A stretch of DNA of 11,570 nucleotides, taken from positions 427-11,996 of the forward strand of contig JAGRCC010000088.1 of assembly GCA_020433785.1 (NCBI GenBank), given 5' to 3'. The position numbers and the translations under genes were made by a program. This DNA is from Anaerolineae bacterium. GTDB lineage: Bacteria; Chloroflexota; Anaerolineae; 4572-78; J111. The stretch's first letter is position 1. Each line of letters begins with the position of its first letter. Of this stretch, positions 1 through 6,600 are shown piece after piece. The notes beneath the pieces are model-generated. The model made no database searches. It was not told the origin of the DNA and worked only from the letters and a program-made list of their open reading frames with translations.

Positions 1-179
1 CCCCGGTGGGAGCTTACTTTACCGGCTTTGTATCTTTGATCGAGTTGGGGTTTAAAGACTTGGACTTTTTGTTTGGCGATTTCGGCCCTGATCAACCGGC
101 GGATTAGTTCCTCGGTTTTGCCGCTAAACATGCTGCCACAGATTAGCTCTATCCAACCGCCGTTGTAACCGTAATACAC
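1..179 (-). CDS. tdk: Thymidine kinase, N-terminal 59 residues (3' end beyond left edge)
   Basis: Type II (TK1-like) thymidine kinase, the salvage enzyme that phosphorylates thymidine to dTMP with ATP in the cytoplasm. The reading frame was read directly from the minus strand. After a short Tyr/Gly/Asn-rich start it gives [18 protein letters not shown], where GSMFSGKT (residues 15-22) is the Walker A loop. Further on are [10 protein letters not shown] and LDQRY, both characteristic of this family. The chosen start is GTG at 179-177, because GGAGG lies 7 nt upstream and the family start falls just before the GWIELI segment. The catalytic Glu and zinc-binding half would lie beyond the left edge. 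It follows rpmE on the same strand, an order also known from Bacillus (rpmE-tdk-prfA). A terminator-like hairpin sits directly upstream, so expression may be attenuated or driven separately. The family call is firm; the exact start is probable. Confidence 0.93.
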   Translation of the reverse strand, partial: MYYGYNGGWIELICGSMFSGKTEELIRRLIRAEIAKQKVQVFKPQLDQRYKAGKVSSHR

Positions 180-195
180 TCCTCTGCCTCCAAAA
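180..195 (-). promoter_or_regulatory. Shine-Dalgarno region of tdk
   Basis: The minus strand reads GGAGG followed by CAGAGGA and then GTG, a strong ribosome binding site with 7 nt spacing that supports the GTG start of tdk. It directly abuts the U-tract of the upstream hairpin, so a structure forming there could influence translation as well as transcription. Confidence 0.75.
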
Positions 196-222
196 AAATA
201 GGCAGACTCGCTTCAGTCTGCC
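192..222 (-). terminator. Intrinsic terminator or attenuator between rpmE and tdk
   Basis: On the minus strand an 8-bp perfect stem (GGCAGACT at 215-222 pairing with AGTCTGCC at 201-208) closes a 6-nt loop (209-214). A TA and a run of seven T (192-198) follow. This is the classic rho-independent shape and lies 58 bp after the rpmE stop. The U-tract runs straight into the tdk ribosome binding site, so it could be a partial terminator or attenuator rather than a complete transcription end. Confidence 0.85.
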
Positions 223-242
223 CAAAATTTTACATACAGATT

Positions 243-261
243 GGGTATGTTCAGTATACCC
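243..261. repeat. Small inverted repeat in rpmE-tdk gap
   Basis: GGGTAT (243-248) and ATACCC (256-261) form a perfect 6-bp stem around a 7-nt loop. It lies between the rpmE stop and the main terminator hairpin and has no U-tract of its own. It may be a secondary structure at the 3' end of the rpmE transcript or part of a two-hairpin tdk leader. No function can be assigned from sequence alone. Confidence 0.45.
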
Positions 262-280
262 TCAACAATCAGATAAATGG

Positions 281-757
281 CTATACGCGAGCCAAAAAAG
301 CAACCTTAGCTTTATCAAGCACCTTCTTGGCATCATCAAGCGCTTGCTGATTTAAACCCTCGATAGCCAGTAAACTGTCAACATTTTTTTCGAGCCGGGT
401 GGCTAAATCGCCAACGGTGACAATGTTATTATCGAGCAGAATTTGCGAAACCCGATCATTCAAGTCGAGCGCGGCCAGTTGTTGCTTAGCAAAACGCTGT
501 TCGGCTTTTTGTGTAGCTTTCTTTTGACGCTTAGTGGCATCTTCTTGAGCTTTACTGTAGCTGCTCAAGCGATTCATAAATCGCTCAACCTGCCCGCCGC
601 TGTCGATAATGCGCTGCTCACCGGTGTAGAACGGGTGGTTACCGGACCAGACGTCAACCCGCAGTTCGGGTTGCGTTGATCCCACTTCCATCACGACTTC
701 GCCGTTGCAGATCACTTTAGCATTGGGATACCATTTTGGATGAATATCTTTTTTCAT
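281..757 (-). CDS. rpmE: Ribosomal protein L31 (zinc-free type) with alpha-CTD-like C-terminal extension
   Basis: Large-subunit ribosomal protein bL31. Residues 1-65 match the family: MKKDIHPKW start, ELRVDV, HPFYTG (41-46) and the conserved tail around VERFMNR. The usual four zinc cysteines are not present. Only Cys17 remains, and the second CxxC position reads WSGN (37-40), so this is a C-minus, zinc-independent form. Typical L31 is about 65-90 residues; this one has 158. Residues 66-95 are a Lys/Gln/Ala-rich, probably helical, charged linker. Residues 96-150 (LDLNDRVSQILL, TVGDLATRLEKNVDSLL, IEGLNQQALDDAKKVL) resemble the helix-hairpin-helix C-terminal domain of RNA polymerase alpha. AGAGGA lies 8 nt before the ATG. 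It follows rpmA by 43 bp and is probably co-transcribed with rplU and rpmA. The L31 identity is firm; the extension's role is unknown. Confidence 0.94.
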   Translation of the reverse strand: MKKDIHPKWYPNAKVICNGEVVMEVGSTQPELRVDVWSGNHPFYTGEQRIIDSGGQVERFMNRLSSYSKAQEDATKRQKKATQKAEQRFAKQQLAALDLNDRVSQILLDNNIVTVGDLATRLEKNVDSLLAIEGLNQQALDDAKKVLDKAKVAFLARV

Positions 758-800
758 GATTTAAGTCCTCTAAAAAATGTTACGAAACCGGCGCTGTCGC

Positions 801-1061
801 TTAACTGGCTTCAGGGTAAACGCTAATCCGCTTTTTGCCGTTGGGGGCATGCTCAAATTTTACATACCCATCAATCGTAGCGTAAATAGTATAATCATTA
901 CCCAAGCCAACATTCGCGCCGGGATGAAACTTGGTGCCACGCTGCCGTACAATAATATTACCGGGACGGACGGCTTCGCCGCCGAATTTTTTCACACCAA
1001 GGCGTTGGCTATTACTATCTCGACCGTTGCGGCTTGAACCGCCCCCTTTTTTGTGAGCCAT
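801..1061 (-). CDS. rpmA: Ribosomal protein L27
   Basis: Large-subunit ribosomal protein bL27, whose N-terminal arm reaches toward the peptidyl transferase centre. The 86-residue product has the expected length and starts [16 protein letters not shown]. It continues with [22 protein letters not shown] and the C-terminal DGYVKFE, all family hallmarks. The mature-type N-terminus (M-A-H-K-K) is encoded directly, without the cleaved leader peptide seen in many Firmicutes. A strong ribosome binding site (AGGAGGG) sits 4 nt before the ATG. It lies 24 bp downstream of rplU, the near-universal L21-L27 pair, and is followed by rpmE. The obg GTPase gene that often comes next is absent here. Confidence 0.98.
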   Translation of the reverse strand: MAHKKGGGSSRNGRDSNSQRLGVKKFGGEAVRPGNIIVRQRGTKFHPGANVGLGNDYTIYATIDGYVKFEHAPNGKKRISVYPEAS

Positions 1062-1085
1062 TTTGCCCTCCTATCAATTTAGCTA

Positions 1086-1391
1086 TTAAACGGATATTTT
1101 TTCAATTTTCAGGCTGGTGTAATCTTGTCGATGCCCTTGTTTCTTGTGGTAATTTTTTCTATGTTTGTAGACGATGATTTTTTTACCGCGCCCGTGATTG
1201 GTGACGGTGGCGGTTACTGTCGCCCCATCAACCGTGGGCGTGCCGATAGACGGGCCTGAATCACTCGACACCATCAAAATTCGATCAAACTCAACCGTTT
1301 CGCCTACTTCTACGGGAAGTTTTTCAACATTAATAACGTCGCCTTCGGCGACACGATACTGTTTACTACCGCTTTCTATGACTGCATACAT
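1086..1391 (-). CDS. rplU: Ribosomal protein L21
   Basis: Large-subunit ribosomal protein bL21, which binds 23S rRNA. The 101-residue product starts MYAVIESGSKQYRV and ends with IIVYKHRKNYHKKQGHRQDYTSLKIEKI, the L21 signature region. The reading frame stays open upstream to about 1463, but the conserved family N-terminus and a GGAG ribosome binding site 8 nt before it both point to the ATG at 1391-1389. The extra upstream codons would run through the leader hairpin. It is the first gene of the rplU-rpmA-rpmE unit. A consensus promoter and a terminator-like hairpin in its 5' leader suggest dedicated transcription and possible attenuation. Confidence 0.97.
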   Translation of the reverse strand: MYAVIESGSKQYRVAEGDVINVEKLPVEVGETVEFDRILMVSSDSGPSIGTPTVDGATVTATVTNHGRGKKIIVYKHRKNYHKKQGHRQDYTSLKIEKISV

Positions 1392-1426
1392 CTTACGATC
1401 TCCAGAATTAAGTGGGGTAAGCTCGT

Positions 1427-1465
1427 TAAACAAAAAACAAGTGTGACCCGGTGATGTGGTCACAC
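1427..1465 (-). terminator. Terminator-like hairpin in the rplU leader
   Basis: On the minus strand GTGTGACC (1458-1465) pairs perfectly with GGTCACAC (1441-1448) around a 9-nt loop. TTGTTTTTTGTTT (1428-1440) follows, a U-rich tract of the intrinsic-terminator kind. It can end readthrough from the lipid operon (psd stop at 1536). It also lies inside the predicted 5' leader of rplU, just after the predicted start site near 1469, so it may act as an attenuator of the ribosomal protein unit. Confidence 0.8.
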
Positions 1466-1475
1466 ACGACCTTTA

Positions 1476-1503
1476 ATTATAGCTGTCCTACCAAAATTGT
1501 CAA
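1476..1503 (-). promoter_or_regulatory. Sigma-70-type promoter for rplU-rpmA-rpmE
   Basis: The minus strand carries TTGACA (1503-1498), a 16-bp spacer and TATAAT (1481-1476), matching both consensus hexamers exactly. The predicted start site is about six to eight bases after the -10 box, near 1468-1470, about 80 nt before the rplU ATG. It lies in the 144-bp gap between psd and rplU. Two perfect hexamers at acceptable spacing in a non-coding gap make a chance match unlikely. Confidence 0.85.
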
Positions 1504-1535
1504 AAATCCCAAACATTTGTTGGTAATACGCCGCC

Positions 1536-2192
1536 TTATTCACGGGTTTGATCCGGCCAGCGAGCGACAATGGTTTGCCCCCCGTAAATCTGATCGCCGA
1601 CGGAGACCAGTACCTCAACATTAGCGGGCAGCAGTAGATCAACCCGGCTGCCGAATTTAATCAGACCAAAGCGCTCGCCTCGTTTCAACTCGTCTCCGAT
1701 GGTGGGCCAACAAACGATGCGTCGAGCCAAAATACCGGCGATTTGTTTAACGCCAATCGGCCCGAAAGGCGTTGACAGCACCACTAAATTCCGCTCGTTT
1801 TGTTGGGTATCACTTAAAAAGGCCGGGGCGAAACCGCCGGACTGGTACTGAAGAAATTTAACGGTCCCCTGATAAGGCGCGCGCTGCACGTGGACATCGA
1901 ACAAACTCAGAAACAGGCTAATCCGCCGGACCGATCCTCTAAAATATTCCCCTTCGTGAACCAACTCGATGTCGGTAATTTTTCCGTCAGCCGGCGCCAA
2001 AATCCACTCCTCTGATGTAGACGGCGGCTCTCGATTGGGGTCTCGAAAGAAATAGAAAATCCAACTCAATGCCCCGGTCGACAACAAAAAAATCTTCATC
2101 TGGCGACGTGACAAAGCCAGCAAGCTGGCTGTACCCAAGCCTAACACCAGACTTCGTACCTCGCGCCAAGCGGGTTTAATACCTGTAAGCAT
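1536..2192 (-). CDS. psd: Phosphatidylserine decarboxylase proenzyme, short (PSD-A-like) type
   Basis: Pyruvoyl-dependent decarboxylase converting phosphatidylserine to phosphatidylethanolamine plus CO2 at the membrane. The 218-residue product fits the short PSD subfamily of about 210-230 residues. An N-terminal hydrophobic stretch (about residues 16-48) should anchor it. Visible motifs are FFRDPNR (48-54), APADGK (66-71) and FDVHVQRAP (98-106), with the family's catalytic Asp and His. The autocleavage site is KFGSRVDLLLP, where Gly181-Ser182 should be cut and Ser182 become the pyruvoyl group. The ATG (2192-2190) touches the pssA stop codon TAA with no gap and has only a weak ribosome binding site, so translational coupling to pssA is likely. 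It is the last gene of the lipid operon; a terminator-like hairpin follows at 1427-1465. An archaetidylserine substrate is a family alternative but unlikely next to a bacterial PssA. Confidence 0.94.
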   Translation of the reverse strand: MLTGIKPAWREVRSLVLGLGTASLLALSRRQMKIFLLSTGALSWIFYFFRDPNREPPSTSEEWILAPADGKITDIELVHEGEYFRGSVRRISLFLSLFDVHVQRAPYQGTVKFLQYQSGGFAPAFLSDTQQNERNLVVLSTPFGPIGVKQIAGILARRIVCWPTIGDELKRGERFGLIKFGSRVDLLLPANVEVLVSVGDQIYGGQTIVARWPDQTRE

Positions 2193-2900
2193 TTATTTCG
2201 ATGCCTTCTCTATGAGATTTCGCCATGGTGAACGATAAAACCAGATCACTGGGCCGACAAACGCATAAAGCAAAAATATTCCAAAGGGAACCGCTTGCCA
2301 GCCGGCCAACAACCAGCACAACAGCACAAACCCCGCCAAAGCAACCCATACTTTGGTTGGTAGGGCCAGCACGTGTTTACTTTTCGGATAAGGGAAGTTA
2401 CTGACCATCAGATAACTGACGGTGATCACGGCCATAGTCCACCAGATATTGATCACCCAATGCTGCCAAAAGCTGGCTGTGATAAGCAAGGCGCTGCCCA
2501 TGGGAATCGGCATGCCGGTAAAGAAGGCGTTTCGATCCGATGGAATAGTGTTAAATCGAGCCAACCGCAGCGCCCCGGCCATCACAAAAGCCAGCGAACT
2601 CAAAATGGCCACGGGCCGATCAACCCCTACAATGAGCAACAGATGATAGATAAGCATTGTCGGAGCTACGCCGAAGGTGATCACATCGGCCAGTGAATCA
2701 AGCTCTTTGCCGATATCGCTGACCGCGTTCAACCGAACCGCCAGTTGGCCATCGAGCACGTCGAGCACCGAGCCAATCATAATGAGCAGGGCGGCCAGGA
2801 GAAAATTGCCGTCAGGCAGCACCATAATCGCCACGACCCCGCAGGCAAGTGACGTTAGGGTGGCAATACTGGGAATAACTCTGGTAAGTTGTCTAGGCAA
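2193..2900 (-). CDS. pssA: CDP-diacylglycerol-serine O-phosphatidyltransferase (phosphatidylserine synthase)
   Basis: Integral membrane CDP-alcohol phosphatidyltransferase making phosphatidylserine from CDP-diacylglycerol and L-serine. The 235-residue product is strongly hydrophobic with several probable membrane helices. The CDP-alcohol motif is at residues 47-72 (D47-x2-D50-G51-x2-A54 ... G64-x3-D68-x3-D72). GKELDSLADVITFG, GALRLARFN and FTGMPIPMG are typical of the PssA branch. One motif residue is odd: the Arg expected right after A54 is Val55, with Arg only at 56. The start chosen is TTG at 2900-2898, because GAGGAGG lies 5 nt upstream and the product then begins MPRQLTRVIPSIATL. A longer reading from TTG 2966 has no such site and overlaps the pmtA stop. 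It is 62 bp after pmtA and abuts psd exactly, which consumes its product. The family is firm; serine as the acceptor is inferred from subfamily motifs and psd. Confidence 0.93.
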   Translation of the reverse strand: MPRQLTRVIPSIATLTSLACGVVAIMVLPDGNFLLAALLIMIGSVLDVLDGQLAVRLNAVSDIGKELDSLADVITFGVAPTMLIYHLLLIVGVDRPVAILSSLAFVMAGALRLARFNTIPSDRNAFFTGMPIPMGSALLITASFWQHWVINIWWTMAVITVSYLMVSNFPYPKSKHVLALPTKVWVALAGFVLLCWLLAGWQAVPFGIFLLYAFVGPVIWFYRSPWRNLIEKASK

Positions 2901-2912
2901 AGTAACCTCCTC
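2901..2912 (-). promoter_or_regulatory. Shine-Dalgarno site deciding the pssA start
   Basis: The minus strand reads GAGGAGG-TTACT-TTG. This near-perfect ribosome binding site with 5 nt spacing selects the TTG at 2900 over the in-frame upstream TTG at 2966, removing 22 residues (including LTFIKIILLEEVT) that do not look like PssA. Confidence 0.8.
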
Positions 2913-2962
2913 AAGTAAAATGATCTTTATAAATGTTAATTTTCCTAGTTTCCCATTAAATG

Positions 2963-3622
2963 TCAATTAACGTCCGGCTTTTGCCAGTAAAACGTCCAGG
3001 CCGGCGGTACATTGAACCAGACCAACCGCTGCTCAATTTGGTACAGCTTGGCAAACGAGCGAATGATGGTCTGGTTTTGACTCATCGCCTCGCGCGTGGT
3101 GGCTCCGCCAAAGCGGTATTTGAATCGGCTGATGAAAGCATATTTGACGTAACTAAAGACACCTCCCGGCTTAAGCCGTTCGATCATCAGGTTTAAGATC
3201 GACTGCACCATCTCCGGCGGGAAATTAGTGAGCGGCAGGCTAAAGACGATGTAGTCGTAATTAAAATGACCCGCCAGGCCCCGCACATCGCTGTTGATGA
3301 AGTTGGTCGTCACGCCCGGCTTCAATTGAAAGGCCGGCTCGGTCTCGAACCGCTGCCGTAGATAGGCGATTAGGTCCGTATTGATTTCAACCATATCCAA
3401 CCTGTCGCCCGTGTCCAGCAGCGGCACAATCTCGCGGGTAAACGAGCCGGTGCCGGAGCCGACCTCCAGCACATCGACCCGTCCCTGCTTTTGGGCCAGA
3501 TAAGCCGCGCCGGCCTGCCCCAAATAGCGGGAACTGGGCAGGACAGCTCCCATGTGGAAAAAGTCGGACATGAACTGGCGAACAAATAATTGACTGTTGG
3601 ATGTAGATTCTTTAGAACTCAC
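2963..3622 (-). CDS. pmtA: PmtA-like phospholipid N-methyltransferase (class I SAM-dependent)
   Basis: Predicted to methylate the head group of phosphatidylethanolamine with S-adenosylmethionine, giving mono-, dimethyl-PE or phosphatidylcholine at the inner membrane face. The 219-residue product has a class I methyltransferase core: VLEVGSGTGSFT (51-62) is motif I, and E79 in MVEINTDL is the acidic ribose-binding residue. FSLPLTNFP (127-135) replaces motif IV, and LKPGGVFSYVKYAF (150-163) is the late strand. GAVLPSSRYL (25-34) before motif I and the SLPL...FP and YVKY segments are typical of Rhodobacter/Agrobacterium-type PmtA. There is no signal peptide or membrane helix. The start is GTG at 3622, 11 bp after the stop of the giant gene, with AGGG 9 nt upstream. 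It sits just before pssA and psd, which make its expected substrate. Extent of methylation is not predictable. An rRNA methyltransferase of the KsgA superfamily is the main alternative and less likely. Confidence 0.87.
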   Translation of the reverse strand: MSSKESTSNSQLFVRQFMSDFFHMGAVLPSSRYLGQAGAAYLAQKQGRVDVLEVGSGTGSFTREIVPLLDTGDRLDMVEINTDLIAYLRQRFETEPAFQLKPGVTTNFINSDVRGLAGHFNYDYIVFSLPLTNFPPEMVQSILNLMIERLKPGGVFSYVKYAFISRFKYRFGGATTREAMSQNQTIIRSFAKLYQIEQRLVWFNVPPAWTFYWQKPDVN

Positions 3623-3633
3623 AGTGTCAATCC

Positions 3634-6600
3634 CTATTGATAGCCAAACAAACGCCGAAACGCCGGCTTATACCACAATCCCTCAAAATCAGGGTTATTC
3701 TGGGCGGCCTCACGTTTAGCGCCGTCCAACTCGATGGCCTGAGTCAGCCAGTTGACGCTGGCATCGTCATTGTTCAACAAAGCCAAGACGCAAGCTTTAT
3801 GGTAGACGGCCTCAGCGTTATCGGGGTCGAGTTGGATGACGCGATCAAAATCCTTCATCGCGTTTGAATAGCTGCCTTGGTTGTAAAAGGTTAAGCCTCG
3901 GTTGAGATAAGCCGCCGCATCGTTGGGGTTGATGGTAATGGCCTGGTTGAAATCTTGCAGCGCCTGTTCATAGTTACCCTCATCATAATAGGCCAGGGCC
4001 CGATTGTAAAGCGTGCCGGTGTTATCCGGATCGTGGGCCAGGGCCTGTTCATAATCTTGGATGGCCAGGTGGTGTTCACCCAGCGCGTCGTAGGCTTCAC
4101 CGCGCGAATTATAAGCCGCGACATCCTCCGGATCTAGGTACAGGGTACGGCTGTAATCCTTGACCGCCTGCTGGTGATTGCCCAGCTTGCTGTAAGCCAG
4201 CCCACGATTTTTATACGTGGCCGGGTTGTTGTTATCGAGCCGCAGCGCCTGGTTGTAATCCTCGATGGCCCGCAGATAATCGCCTTGTTTAAAGTAGGCG
4301 TTGCCACTGTTGGTGTAGACCGCCGGGTCGTCGGGGTTGAGCCGGATCGCGGCGTTGAAATCTTCGATCGCGGCGTTGGCCGCCCCCTGCTGCATGTAGA
4401 TGATGCCCCGATTGTGGTAATAGGTCGCCACCTCGCCATCGAGCATAATGGCTTTGGTAAAGTCGTCGATGGCTTGCGGGTACTGCTGGTTGTTGGCGTG
4501 GATACTGCCGCGATAGTTGTAAGCCGCGCCGTTATCCGGTTCCAGTTCCACCACCCGCGAAAAGTCGGTCAGCGACTCCCCGTATTTTTGCAGGGCAGCC
4601 AACACCAGCGCCCGGTTTTGCAGCACGACCACGTTATCCGGCTGCAAGGCCAACGCCTGCGTGTAACTGTCCAGCGCTTGGTTGTACTGGCCCAGATGGG
4701 CATACGCCAGACCCAAATTGTGACAAACATCGGCCTCATTTGGATTGAGCGCTATTGCCCGTTTGAAATCGTCAATCGCCTGAGCGGCTTCATTTTGGTA
4801 GAGCAAGGCCAGCCCGCGCTGGTAGTAGGCTTCCCACTGATCGGGGTCGATCTGAATCGACTGACCGAAATCGGTGATGGCCCGCTGGTATTGGCGCTGC
4901 ATCAAATAGACTCGACCCCGATCGAAAAGAATGGCCGCGCTTTGGGGACGGAGCCGGATGGCCTGATTGAGATCGCGCATGGCCCGGCCCGGATCGTTCT
5001 GCTCCAAGTAAAGTTGGCCGCGATTAGCCAGCGCATCGGCGTACTTGGGATTGAGCCGCAGCGCCTCGTCGAAATCATCCAGTGCCTTGGCGTAGCTTTT
5101 CAGCCGGGCCTGAGCCAGACCGCGCTGGTTCAGGGTGAAAGCATCCGCCGGATGGAGCCGCAGCGAGCCGCTAAAGTCATCGACAGCTCCGGCGTAATTA
5201 TCCATCCGCAGGTGAGCCAACCCCCGATAGCGGTACAGCCGCGCCTGCTCCGGCTTGGTCTCGTCGTTCTGATTCGTAGTGCCAAGCTCGATGGCCCGAT
5301 CGTAATCGGCGATGGCCTGGCTGTAGTGACTCTGGCGGCTGTAGACCAGTCCACGATTGGTGTAGCCATCCACCATCTCCGGCTCCAGCGCCAACGCCCG
5401 ATCAAAATCGGCGATGGCCGGCGCGTACGCTTCGGTCGCGGCATGCACCCGGCCGCGTTCGTTGAGCAGCCGAGCCTCGGCCGGTGCCAGTTCGATCGCT
5501 TCATTAAAATCGGTCAGCGCCTGAGCGTGATCGCCGCGCCGCGAAAAAATGATACCCCGATAATAGAGACATGCCGCCCGGGTTTCATCATCAGGCTGGA
5601 GACCCAGCGCCCGGTTGAAATCTGCCTCGGCGGCGGTGAAGTTTTCTTGCTTAAAATAAGCCCGGCCACGCCCATAGAATGTACTAGCCTCAGCCGGATC
5701 GAGCCGCGCCGCCAGATTGAAGGACTCGACCGCTTCGACCAACTGCCCCAGTTCCGTGTAGGCCAGCGCTTTGTGATATACGACATCGGCCTGGCCCGGC
5801 TTGAGCAAAAGGGTTTGGTTGTAATCCTCCAACGCAGAACTATACTGACCCTGCCGGGCATAGACCAGCCCGCGCTGGTAAAAGGCATCCGCGGCCTGAG
5901 GGTCAAGGACAATCACTTCATTAAAATCGGCTGTGGCCCGACGCAGATCATTTTGTCCGGCATGGGCCAATCCACGCTGGTACAGCGCCCGCCGGTCGCG
6001 CGGGTTGAGCTTGATAGCCTGATCGAAATTTTCAATGGCTTGCTCGAAGTGTCCCTGCTTAGCTTGAAGCATGCCGCGCTGGCTGAAGATTTCGCCAACC
6101 TGCTCATCGAGCGGACCGCTTTTGCGCGTAACGTCATGAATCGGTTTATCGAGCAGCAGCGCCGCCGCCTCGTCCAAATCGGCCTCGGCTTTTTCCGTGT
6201 CGCCCAGGGCGGCGTAGGTCTGGCCGCGATATTTGTACAGCAGCGCCTTATCGGCCGTGCCGTTCGACGCGCCGGACGCCAGTTCAAAGGCCCGGTCAAA
6301 ATCCTTGATAGCCGGCTGGTATTGTCCCTGCTCGTACAAGGCCATGCCGCGTTGGAGGTAGTGATTCATCTTTGGCTTCAGAGCGATGGCCTGATTGTAA
6401 TCGGCGACGGCTTGATTGTAGCTAGCCTGGCGGGCATAAGCCGCGCCGCGCAGAGCAAAAGCCTCGGCGTTTTTGGGGTCTAAGGTTAACGCCTGCTCGG
6501 CGTCGCGATGGACAAGATCGATCTGGCCCAACTGCAAGTTCGCCTGGCCGCGCAGCACGTAAGCCGGCACACTGTCCGGCAGCAATGCGATCGCCTGATC

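Noticed and set aside
1392..1463. 24-codon N-terminal extension of rplU
   Set aside because: L21 proteins begin at MYAVI, a ribosome binding site precedes that ATG, and the extension would pass through the leader hairpin.
2901..2966. 22-codon N-terminal extension of pssA from TTG 2966
   Set aside because: No ribosome binding site precedes it, it overlaps the pmtA stop, and a strong site selects the TTG at 2900.
2961..2966. TTGACA on the minus strand as a pssA promoter
   Set aside because: It overlaps the pmtA stop codon, and only a poor -10 match (GAAAAT) exists at 16 bp spacing. A weak promoter cannot be excluded but is not supported.
4174..6483. 769-codon open frame on the plus strand
   Set aside because: It lies wholly opposite the TPR array. 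The periodic GC-rich code for AIxDFxxAI removes antisense stops, and the translation is a repetitive mirror of the TPRs with no family resemblance. The minus-strand TPR frame is clearly the coding one.
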